Both the position numbers and the translations under genes were made by a program. Positions 10,742 through 20,466 of a stretch of 24,567 nucleotides of DNA are shown one piece after another (position 1 is the first letter of the stretch; every line of letters starts with the position of its first letter). The notes below the pieces were generated by a model. That model was not told where the DNA came from, searched no databases, and saw only the letters and a program-made list of their open reading frames with translations. This stretch comes from Blastocladiella britannica (Eukaryota; Blastocladiomycota; Blastocladiomycetes; Blastocladiales; Blastocladiaceae), in assembly GCA_025349905.2 (NCBI GenBank), contig MU624775.1, positions 1-24,567 of the forward strand, read 5' to 3'.

Positions 10742-12201
10742 TCAAATCAACCCCGGCATGTCGTCGTCCGCCTCGTCAACAGCACTATCGTCGACTGCCG
10801 GAGCTACTGCTGCGGTGGTAGGTGCGTCCAACGGCAGCAAACTCGAGTCTACCCGCTTCATCTGATTCTGGCCGAGCATCTGCAGCTTGCGTTCTGCCGA
10901 CTCGCGAACCAATCGCGCTGCCTGCTGCTTCTCCTGGGCGACCTGGCGTTCCCGCAATCGCTCGGCCCCCTGCCATGCCCGCACCATCGTCTCCATATCC
11001 ACGCCCGGTCGCGCATCGTGCCGCGCCATGTACACCACCAGCGCGCCCGTGGCCTGCGATCGCACACACATGAGCCGGTTCCCGTCCACCGCCGCGGGCA
11101 GCTTGAGTTGCAGCAGTTTGCCGAGAATCGACACGCGAACGTGCACTGGGTCCAGCATCTCCACGTCCAGGAGCTCGGTGGCAATGAATTTGGAGACGTG
11201 CACCGTCAAGATCACCATCGGAGTTCCAGCAGCGTCTTCTTCTTCAACGAAAGCAGGTGCAGAGTGCTGCGTCTCGACCATAGCAAAGGTGACGCCGGGC
11301 TCGTTGCACTGGAAAACCCGGCCGTCCTTGGCGATTCGGCTGGGCCGTGCCTCTTCCTTTTTCCGCCGCCGCTCCTCGCGGTCCTTGGCCGCCACCTTTT
11401 CTGGATCTTTGGCATCGCGCATCTTTGCAAGCTGCCGGGCCGCCACCATCCGCGATGCGGGGGAATGGGAGGTAGTTTCGGCCCCATTGAAATTGGCGTC
11501 CATTTCGGCGTCAATGGCATCGAGCGCGTCCGGGTCGGGAATATCGGGAACCACGACAGGCAAGTGGGCGGCCGTGGCCTTGATGGCAAGGAACGTTTGC
11601 TGGGCACGCAGTCGATCGGACTTGGTGATGGGCACGCCGTCCAGGATCGCGAGCTGCGGGAGCGTGCATATCACAAACTCGCGGTACCCGGGTTTGGCGG
11701 CGACGGGGTTGCCCGTGAGATACCTGTTTTTTGATTGACCATCAATGTGAAATGATGGCAACGCAGCTAATACAAAAAAAAAACATGCAGTTCGCGCAGG
11801 TTTTCACAGGGAATGAGCGACTCGACGCAAAACAAGTCGTCGACGAAATTGACGGTCAGATCCAGCTTACGCAGCATCTCGCACGTTTGCAAGTTCTCAA
11901 TCACCACAATGTTGTTCAGGGCCAGGTTCAAGTACTCGAGATCCTTGAGCTTCCCCACATTTTCGATCTTGGTGATCTGGTTGTTTTGCAAAAACACAAT
12001 GCGCAACTGCCGGCAGTACACATCGAGTAGCTCGATGCGCTCGAGGTCGAACTGGTGGAGCGTGATCTCGCGCAGCGTGGCCAGGTCGCCGTCATTGTGC
12101 TCGGCGCGACGCAAGAGCAGTTCGCGGGTAACTTTTCATAAAGGGTGTCAGGCGCGATCCATTCCATTTTTGCAAGAAAACGCACTTCTTTGGGCTGGCA
12201 T
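10742..12201 (-). CDS. DNAAF11: Dynein axonemal assembly factor 11 (LRRC6/TILB), three exons
   Basis: Cytoplasmic factor for preassembly of axonemal dynein arms, so a marker of motile flagella. Exons in coding order: 12201-12186 (16 nt), 12131-11789, 11723-10742, giving 446 residues (human about 466). The start reads MPAQR+ITRELLLRRAEHNDGD, matching the family start before RRAEHND. Then come SDS22-like leucine-rich repeats (LRIVFLQNNQITKIENV, LEYLNLALNNIVVIENL, LRKLDLTVNFV), the LRR cap ELYLTGNP with YREFVICTLPQLAILDG, a charged coiled coil (DREERRRKKEEARPS), and a CS/p23-like domain from DGRVFQCNEPGVTFA through DVEMLDPVHVRVSILGKLLQLKLP. The second intron (11724-11788) has a GC donor; only this choice yields REL+YLTGNP in frame. 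The gene is head-to-head with RSE1. Confidence 0.93.
11724..11788 (-). other. GC-AG intron in DNAAF11
   Basis: The intron reads GCATGT at its 5' end and ends AACAG, 65 nt. The nearest GT donor, three bases downstream, leaves a phase that no AG in the region can match without breaking the LRR. With GC, CT+G gives Leu and the protein runs GAA CTG TAT CTC ACG GGC, that is ELYLTG, as expected for this family. Confidence 0.8.
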
Positions 12202-12372
12202 GTTTTCTTGTGATACTTGATGGAGGTTTGGAGAAGTTCTCTTGCGAATTGACCAACAACAATCAAAGCGTACTGGCCGGGCTATAGCCCCTTTGGACAA
12301 CCAACATTTAAATTCAAGACTCCTCGTCGTATTTGGCCGATTGGTTCGGAGCACTCCAACAATAAAAAAACA
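12202..12372. promoter_or_regulatory. Shared DNAAF11/RSE1 head-to-head spacer
   Basis: 171 bp separates the ATGs of a flagellar assembly gene (minus) and a constitutive splicing gene (plus). It includes a reverse CCAAT box (ATTGG at 12340-12344) about 30 bp before the RSE1 ATG, and an A-rich AATAAAAAAAC just before that start. Bidirectional promoter use is inferred from layout. Confidence 0.5.
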
Positions 12373-15300
12373 ATGGCCGCAACAACCGCCTCGATGCACC
12401 TGCACAGCCTGACGCTGCACGCGCCGACCGCGGCCGTGCACGCGGTTGTCGGCAACTTCTCGGGCGTGCCCAAAGCCCAGGACATTGCGATCGCGCGCCC
12501 AACCTCCATCTCGATCGTGCGCGTCATCGTGTCCCCCGACGACTCGGCCCGCCTGGTCCCGCTGATTGACGTGCCGCTGTTTGCGTCCGTGCGGTCGATT
12601 GCCGCGTTCCGCGTCACGGGCGGGCACAAGGACTACATTGTTGTCGGGTCGGACGCGGGGACCATCACTATTCTGGAATACCTGCCCGAACAGAACCGAT
12701 GCGCACGCGTACACTGCGAAACATTTGGCCGGTCGGGCGTGCGCCGGATCGTCCCCGGAGAGTACTTGGCGTCGGACCCCAAGGGCCGAGCGGTCATGAT
12801 TGGTTTGTCGTCTCCCCTTTTTTTTCGTCCGTGTTGTTGATATTGACTTTGGCCCACGGTGTCCATATATAAAGCCGCCCTCGAAAAACAAAAGTTCGTC
12901 TATGTGCTCAATCGCGACGCTGCAACGCACCTAACCATTTCGTCGCCGCTCGAGGCCCACAAGGCGTCGACGCTGACCTTAGCGCTGACGGGCCTGGACG
13001 TGGACTTTGATAACCCGGTGTTTGCCTCGCTGGAGGTGGACTACTCGGCGGTGGACAAGGCCGCGGCCGCGGGCAACCCTGTCCCACCCTACGTCGATCG
13101 ATTCCTGGTGTACTACGAGCTGGACTTGGGCCTCAACCACGTGGTGCGCAAGCGCGCCGACCCCGTGGACCCGACCTCGCACCACTTGATTGCGGTTCCC
13201 GGTGGATCCGATGGACCGGGCGGAGTGCTAGTGTGCGCCGAGAACTGGATCGCGTACCGGTCTCCGTTGGGTCCCGCCATTGAGCTGCGGTGCCCGTTAC
13301 CGCGCCGCGTCAACTACCTCGAGGACGCCAACCGCGGGCTGGTGGTGGTGGCGTCGGTGGTGCACCGGCTCAAGAACCGGTTCCTGATCCTGGTGCAGTC
13401 GGATGAGGGCGACGTGTACCGGGTGTCGCTGGACGTGGATCCGGCCGCTGCCGGACCCGACGCGCCCGCGGTGGTGGATGTGCGCGTCAAGTACTTTGAC
13501 ACGCTTGCGATCGCCACGTCGCTGCTGGTGCTCCGCGCGGGGTACTTGGTGGCCTTAAGCGAGGCCGGGACATCGTGGGTGCTCCGCATCGACGACTTGG
13601 GCGACGCCGACGCCGAAACGCCCGAAGTCTCGGCGTCCGCGGACGGCATCAGCGACGAGCCGGTGTACTTTCGCCCGCGCGACTTGACCAACCTGTCTCC
13701 CGTCGGCGCCGTCGACGCATTGCACCCGCTCGCGTGCTCGCACTTTGTTGCCGCCGGCGTGATTCCGGGCGAGCCGGCTCCGCACCTGTACACGGCGGTA
13801 GGCCGGGGCGCTCGGTCGACGCTGCGAGCGGTCCGCCCGGGGATCGAGGGTGGGGAGCTGGCGGTGACCGAGGTGCCTGAAAGGCCGACGGGCGTGTGGA
13901 CCATCAAGTCGCGCGTCGCCGACGCGTACGATGCGTACATTGTGGCGTCATTCGTACAGTCGACGGTGGTGTTTGCGGTGGGCGAGACGGTCGAGGAGGT
14001 GTACGACAGCGGTTTAGCGCTGGACGTGCGCACGCTGTACGTGCACCACATGGGCATCGACGACATGGTGCAAGTGCACCCGGGCGGCGTGCGCCACATC
14101 AAGGGTGCCAGCAGCAGCAGTGGCAGCACCACATCATCGACGGGGACAACTGGAACAGCCGGCGGCGGCAAGCTGTACGAGTGGCGTGCGCCGTTTGGCC
14201 GGGTGGTGACATGCGCGGCCGCCAACGCCCGCCAAGTATTGCTGTCGCTGCAGGGCGGCGAGCTCGTGTACTTTGAGCTGGACATGGTCACGGGCCTGCT
14301 CAACGAGTACCCGCAGCACCACACCATGTCGGCGGCCGTGACGTGCCTGGACATGGGCGCGGTGCCCGTGGGCCGGCTGCGCGCGCGGTACGCGGCCGTC
14401 GGGTGCGTCGACGCCACGGTGCGTGTGCTATCGCTGGAGCCGACCGAGTGCTTGGAACCGCAGGCCATGCAGGCGCTCAACGCGGTGCCCGAGTCGCTGT
14501 GCACCGTCGACATGCTCAGCGGTGGCGCTGGTGGTGCTGGTGCCAATGTGGCGGTGTCGTACTTGCACATTGGACTCGCCAATGGCGTGCTGATCCGTTC
14601 GGTTGTGGACCCGACGTCGGGCGAGCTCGGGGACACGCGGCTGCGGTTCCTGGGCCCGCGCGCGGCCAAGCTGGTGCGCGTGCGCGCCGGCGGCGCCAAC
14701 GGCATGCTCGCCCTCTCGACTCGCCCCTGGCTGTCGTACACGACTCTGGGCAAGCAGTTCACGCAGCCTGTGCAGTACCGCGGCGACTTGAGCTCGGGCA
14801 GCGGGTGTTTGGATCTCGCGGCCGGATTCGCCACCGAAGCGTACCCAGAGGCAGTGGTCAGCGCGTCGGGCACCACCATTCGCATTTGGATCCCCGACCG
14901 GCTGGGCATGTCGGCGACCATGCACCCGATCATTGGCAGCGGGAGCAGCGCGGCCATGCTTCAAGACGGCGAAAACGAAGCGGCCGAAGATGCTGGATCG
15001 GCTGTGGCCTCGTTGCTACAACACCCGGGTCTCGACTACTCGCCTCGCGCGTTGGCGGTCCACCCGACATCGCAGTACGTGGTGGTGGCCGAGGGCGACC
15101 AGAACGTGTACCACGCGGCCGAGGCCGCCATGCACCTGAAAGCCAAAGCCGACGAGTTTGACGACCCGTCGATCGAGCAATACTGCGACGAGTTCCCGGC
15201 GTTCCGGTACGGCCCGATGCGTGCTGGGCGCGGGAAATGGGCGTCTCAGCTGCGCGTGGTGTGCCCCGCGGGGGTCACGGGACCCGGGTTCTCGGCCGAG

Positions 15301-16467
15301 TCGGTGCAAGTACTGGCACTGGGACCTGACGAGGTGGCACTGTCGATGGCGTTGGTCCCGTTCCCACCCACTACAGCCGCTGGTGGTGCGCAACCACCGA
15401 ACGGCACCGCTGCTACTGATGGCAACCACGACCCGGACGGCATGCACCTGGTGGTGGGCACGGTCACGGGGCTCGAGTACCCGCGGACGTTCCGCGCCGC
15501 GCACCTGCGCACGTACCGGTTCGTGGACGGCGGCACCCGGCTCGAGTTCCTGCACGCGACCGATATGGACGCAATCCCTCGGGCCGTGGCCGCGTTCCAC
15601 GGCCGAGTGATGGTCGGCGCGGGCCGGGCACTGCGCATCTACGAACTGGGCCGGAAACGGCTGCTGCGAAAAGCTGAGGCGCCCAACGTGGTTCCGACAT
15701 TGGTCACGTGGCTCGGCGTGCAGGGCGCACGGGTGTGGGTCGCGGACCTCGAGCAGTCGGTGTGCGTGGCCATGTATCGCCCCACCGACCAGCGGATCGT
15801 GGTATTTGCCGACGACGCGGTCGCGCGGTGGGTCACCGCCGCGGTGCTGCTGGACTACGACTCGATTGCAGTCGCCGATAAGTTCGGAACACTGGCGGTG
15901 CTGCGGGTGCCTCGCGCACTGTCCAAGGAGATTGACGATGACCCGACGGGTAACCGCGTGCTGTACGACCGCCCGATGCTGAATGGCGCTCCACACAAGC
16001 TCGAGTCGGTCTGTGAGTGGTTTGCGGGTGACCAAATCACCAACTTGCACGTGGGCGCGCTCACGGTCGGCGGGCGCGAGACGATCGTGTACTCGGGCTT
16101 ATCGGGAACCGTGGGAGTGATGGTCCCGCTGATGTCCAAGGACGACGTGGACTTTTTCGCGGCGCTCGAGGTGGCGATGCGCGGGGAAGCGTCGGCGGCG
16201 GGGCTGGTCGGCCGCGATCACCTCAAGTTCCGCGGCATGTTCAAGCCGGTGAAGGTGAGTGCTTTCCTCTTTTTTTTCTTCGTAGCTGACTTTAACTGAC
16301 CAAACAAAAAACGCGATGCATTGCAGGGCGTCACGGACGGAGACTTGTGCGAGCAGTTCCTGTCGCTCTCGAGCGACGCCAAGCAAGATATTGCCAATGA
16401 GCTGGACCGGCCAGTACAAGAAATCGTCAAGCGGATCGAGGATCTTCGCGCGCGGTCGGCATTTTAA
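12373..16467 (+). CDS. RSE1: U2 snRNP SF3b complex subunit Rse1/SF3B3, three exons
   Basis: Scaffold subunit of SF3b, which holds the branch-site recognition complex in the spliceosome. Exons: 12373-12802, 12875-16254, 16327-16467, giving 1316 residues (human SF3B3 is 1217). The joins restore near-invariant stretches: DPKGRAVMI+AALEKQKFVYVLNRDAATHL followed by TISSPLEAHKA, and FKPVK+GVTDGDLCEQFLSL ending EDLRARSAF, as in the human C-terminus. The protein has the triple beta-propeller plan of the DDB1/CPSF160/SF3b130 family, with an MMS1-like N-terminal part and a CPSF-A C-terminal part. Extra length comes mainly from low-complexity inserts: a Ser/Thr/Gly stretch near 14108-14170 and a Gly/Asn/Asp-rich one near 15370-15440. 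Codons are strongly GC-ending. Its partner gene across the short spacer is DNAAF11, and it converges on the unknown gene at 16643. Confidence 0.97.
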
Positions 16468-16473
16468 ACACAA

Positions 16474-16487
16474 ATATATATATATAT
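16474..16487. repeat. (AT)7 dinucleotide run
   Basis: A simple AT run just after the RSE1 stop codon, in an AT-rich 3' region (16468-16642) shared with the convergent gene. It probably belongs to the RSE1 3' UTR or polyadenylation zone. Confidence 0.8.
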
Positions 16488-16642
16488 TATTCAATATTTA
16501 CACGTCATGACGACCGATTGCGAGCAAGGAAATGGCCACCACTGAGACCGAAAAGACGAAGAAGGTAAAAAAACACGCAAGAAAAATGAATTTTTAGAAG
16601 GTACGACAACCCAAACCTGGCAGAGATACAAATCCGCAAAAA

Positions 16643-19428
16643 TTAGCGATCCAGAGGGCCCAAAAACAAGGCAGGAAACGCTTGCGACGACGACGGTACT
16701 GAAGGTGCACATGCCGGTGGTGCCGTGGAAGATGTGCCGGGGGTCGAAAATGCTGATGCCACGAGCGATGGGGGCGAAACGTATGCATACTGGTGGGGAT
16801 TGAGCACGTCTACCGCATGATGCTGGTACCACGGCGGCGACGCGTGAGCGGAGCCGGGACCGCAACTGGGACCAGGCGGCACCAGCGGTTGTAGCGGCTG
16901 GGAGTGGCCAAGACCGACTAAAAACTGCTGCGGCGTTGGGGCGAGCGGGGTGGGGTATCCAAAGGGTATCGTGGTAGTGGTGATATAGCTGGGCGTAGGA
17001 TATGTATGTGCAGGGTTAGAGGACGTTGGCGGCGCCGCAAACAACGTCGGTGGTAGTGGTGGCGGCGCTGCTGTCGTAAACGCCGCGGCAACGGAGGTGG
17101 TCGCGGACGCGCCAGTGAACGCCTCCATCGGGTGGTGCGACATTCTGGGATCCATGGTCGAAAACACGTCATATGGCGACGGCATGCCCGTGGGGCGAGG
17201 CGGGAGCGTCTGCACTTGGGGGAGACCGACATCCCTTCCGCCCATCAGTTGCTCGAACAGATCGGTGCCGGAATACCCAACAAGGGGCGCGCATGCTCGC
17301 TCTCCCATAGGCATCAACGTCATGGAGGGTAGTGTGCCATCACCAAGGGATTCCAGGTGCGCTGCCGCTGCCGTTGCCGCCGCCTTCACCGCCTGCAATG
17401 ACGTATCGTACGCGTTTCCCATGAACTGGCTGTCGTGGAATGCATCCATCAAGTCGTGCGAGGAGGGGCTCTTGCCAGCGACACGATGCACGGCCGGCGA
17501 CAGGAGTGCCGCGGCTTGGTCCACATCCAGAAGCGGCCACGGCTCGAGAACAGGAGCCGCGGCAGATGGTGGCGGATCCATACGGCCATTTGCAACTGCT
17601 GCATGCGGGGCCAGCTGTGCGCGCGTATTGAGTCCCTTGGATGGAGTGTTGGGCTCTGACCCAGGAATGACATCCAGGAGCGAGTGGAACGACAGGGCAC
17701 CAAGTACCTTGTGACGAGGCGCCGCGGAGGGCCCATTGATGAGACTTGTCGAGCGCTTTTGTCCTGCAATCGACGAGGACGATGCTGACGGCATTGGCGC
17801 GGGCGAGTCAACGTCCATGGCCGTTGCCGAGTCGAACCGCTGCATGAGTGCCGGTGCTGGCGGTAATGCCACATCTGCACTCGCCATTAGAGGCGTTCCC
17901 ATCATCAAATGCGTTCTATTGTCGCCTGCTACAGCGTCGTACGCCGCCGCCGGCTTCCCCAACATGCTCGGTTGAACCGAAGCGTCCAATCCGGAAAAGT
18001 CGGGCGAGGGTGCGGCCCAGCCAGGGTGGAGATGTTGGTTCTGCTGCTGCGACATGTCCGCCGCCGACATGTGAGGTGGTAGAGGCGGCGGAGCAGTGGC
18101 CGGTGCCCCGAGCGAGAGCGACGAGAGGGAAGAAAAGGACCACATGGACGCAGCCGACACGGACGAAGCCGATCCGCGGCGCGACGACAAGCGGCTGGCC
18201 ATGGTACTGGCGGCAGTGCGGGTGTCGTCTTCTGTGGTCACGTCCTTGACGGAAGGCATGGTGAACTCGAATGCCTGGCCGGCCGAGATGGACCGAAAGC
18301 GACGGGTCGTTGGTGGCGACGAGAACACGCTTGGGGAGACGGCGGCCGGATCCAGCGGTTCGGGTGCAGCAAGCGGGTCGGGAGAGGGCCGCGTAAAGGA
18401 GGTGGGTGATACAGGCTCGTGCAATGTGGGGGATGCCGATGTGTGTTTTGGGTACAGCCGGAACCGCCGGAGTGTGGATCGCAGACGGTCCGTCAGGTCA
18501 GCGACTTTGCTGCGCCGTTTCTTGCTCTTGCTGCTGGTGGAAGTGGTGCCGCCGTCGCCAAGGCCGCTGACACTGGGGCTGTCGCGGTTGTTGGTCGTGG
18601 TGCCGCACATTGAGACGGCGGGCGAATGGTGATGGTGGTGGCCCGATCGGGAATGCGGAGAGTGCGAGACCGAGTACGGTCCGCTTGCCACCGCCGAGAG
18701 CGTTGGGCTGAAGCGGTGGCTGCTAGTGGAGCGTGTCGAGCGAGCAGAATTGATGGATCTCGAGCGGTCGCGGGTGGTGGGCATGGGCGTTGGTGCTACT
18801 TGCTCAATTTCATTGCGTGTGAGCAGGAGAGCCCATGTCATGTTACGGAAGAAGTAAAAATAAAGGTACCTAGAAACGCGGAGTCGGGCAGCAATGTGCC
18901 AGGGGCCAACATTCCGCCAGTCCAGGTCTCTCCGTGCTGCTGGCTCTGTTGTTGCAGCTGTTGCAACTGCTGTAGCTGAAGTTGGAGCTGCTGCTGCTGC
19001 GCAAAGAAGCCAGCAAAGAGATCCGCGTGGTTCTGATCGTGTGCCAAAAAGAGCGCCTCTAGCGATGGTTTAATTGGCGCTTGGGTGTGCGGCACCGCCA
19101 TCGAGGTCACCGCCGACACAGGAACAGCTGCTGCTGTGGTACTGGTATGGGTCCAGGACGGGTTGTGCGAATAGAGCCATTCCGTCGGCGGCGGCATCGG
19201 CGGCAGCACACCGGACCCGTCGATCGCCGGCGCCAACACCATGAACGGTGGAGGTGGGGGCAGCGCCACGTCACTCATCGTGGGGGCCATGGAAGTAACG
19301 GGTGTATAGGTAGCAGGCGACAAAAAGGCCCACAGCGCGGGATCGTCGTCCAGGACCGGGGCGCCGTCCAGGGAGCGCAGAAGTTGTGGTTGCTGCTGCT
19401 GTTGCTGTTGCTGAACCGGCGGCGACAT
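16643..19428 (-). CDS. Unknown 904-residue Ser/Pro/Ala/Gln-rich protein, two exons
   Basis: I do not recognise this protein. Exons in coding order: 19428-18870 and 18798-16643, with a 71-nt phase-1 intron (donor GTACCT), joining SAFL+VAPTPMPTTRD. It starts MSPPV with a Q8 tract, has a second Gln-rich helical stretch (about residues 145-170, LFAGFFAQQQQLQ onward), then a Ser/Arg-rich region and a basic cluster at about 277-302 (KSKKRRSKVADLTDRL then RSTLRRFRLYPK) that looks like a nuclear localisation signal. The remainder is disordered-looking Ser/Pro/Ala sequence with scattered predicted phosphosites (SP, TP). I see no membrane segment, signal peptide or catalytic motif. Composition resembles the homeodomain protein in this window, so a transcriptional or RNA-granule role is possible but unproven. 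The frame also runs ten codons upstream of the ATG at 19428, so an extra 5' exon is possible. Confidence 0.7.
19391..19413 (-). repeat. CAG/CAA tract coding for Gln8
   Basis: A mixed CAG/CAA run (TGC/TTG triplets on the plus strand) encoding the N-terminal polyglutamine of the unknown protein. Interruption by CAA codons suggests it is stable and selected at protein level. Confidence 0.8.
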
Positions 19429-20466
19429 TTTCGGCGGAAGAATGCCCACCACGATCACACCACTCGAGAGAAGAGCGGAGGCGTCGAGATAATAATGTTG
19501 TTGGCCGTTTTGCGGTTGGGTTTGTATGGTATGGCAGATATACTAAGAGAGAACCTTGTTGCGCGTGAGTGTCGGTCGGTCTCAATAATGGGAGCAAAGA
19601 GAGAGGATGGGAGAATGGCCAAGTGGCAACAGCAGCAGCACCAGACGGGAGCGAGTAATGGAGCGCACAACACAAGCACAGCAGTCGCTGGATGAGGTTG
19701 CTGCGACGTGAACCACACGGTGCTAGAGTGTGGCGCGCCTCAATGACACGAAAATGCGCACATACTCCCGCGGCACCGAATCAGCATGTTTTTAATTTCA
19801 AGCTCAACTCCGGGATATTTCTCGGGAGACGAGTATGAGTTGGGGATCGATAAGGTCCATTACTGCCGCTGCTGTTCCACGGCCAGGGCGGTCGTCGTCG
19901 TCATGATCGTCGTCGTTGACGTCGTCAGGCATGGCATGGTGGGCGATTCGCTCATTTCACACACAAGAGTTGGGTGTGCGCCACTCGACCGAGAACCTGA
20001 AATTGAAGCGTACCAAATGCCTGGGTTGAAGTGTGTATTCAAGCTCAATCGGAAGTGTAATGTATTTGTCAAGTCGGTATGTATTGACAACGAGAGTAGA
20101 ATAGAAAAAAGTTGGACGGCGGCGCTTACAGGCTTATTTAAAGGATGCCCGCTCGGCCCACATGCTGCGCGGAAAAACCTAAAAAGGGGGGGGAGACGTC
20201 GAGAAGAAGGAAGACAGAGTCAGCCAGCCATCGTGCATCCAGCATCGGAAACGAACAACGAGCGAAAAAGTGCCGCCCAAGTTGGCCACTTGCTGCGCAC
20301 TACTCCCAAAGTTGTTGCCCGCCTTCCTTGTTTGACTTATTTGACTTGACTTGGTTGCATGTTGAGCCAGTCAAGGACCCTTTCGCGATCAAGTTTTGGG
20401 CTCACTTCCATTTCCATGACTGCCAAGTCAGGTCGAAAATCTTGAATTGAATTAATTTTACACAAC
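19429..20466. promoter_or_regulatory. 1,038-bp divergent spacer between the unknown gene and the TLDc gene
   Basis: This is the largest spacer in the window and lies between two divergent starts, so it should carry both promoters. It contains a TATTTAAA (20135-20142), a GAC/GTC triplet-rich patch (about 19890-19927) with a TGACGTC half CRE-like site, and a run of G (about 20185-20192). Open frames cross it on both strands, but none resembles a known protein. A 42-residue acidic minus-strand frame (19932-19804, starting MPDDVNDDDHDDDDR) is a weak candidate for a small peptide or uORF. Confidence 0.4.

Noticed and set aside
10485..10745. Small minus-strand frame (possible ~70-residue protein from ATG 10706)
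   Set aside because: Includes a poly-Phe from a T tract, has no homologous look, and the opposite strand is equally open; not enough to call a gene.
12148..12930. 260-residue minus-strand frame across the DNAAF11/RSE1 spacer
   Set aside because: It crosses the first exon and intron of RSE1 in antisense and has no start or family support; DNAAF11 uses another frame here.
13314..14957. 547-residue minus-strand frame opposite RSE1
   Set aside because: It is exactly antisense to the conserved RSE1 exon, and its Ser/Thr/Arg-rich translation has no domain; it reflects strong GC codon bias.
18838..19458. Reading the N-terminal Gln-rich frame of the unknown gene as a separate 206-residue protein
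   Set aside because: It ends four bases after the next frame opens, and a phase-1 intron (18799-18869) joins the two cleanly, so one gene is simpler.
19786..20349. 187-residue plus-strand frame upstream of the TLDc gene
   Set aside because: It begins at an ATG but has erratic composition, a G-run and non-biased codons unlike its neighbours, and no recognisable motif; treated as leader or promoter sequence.
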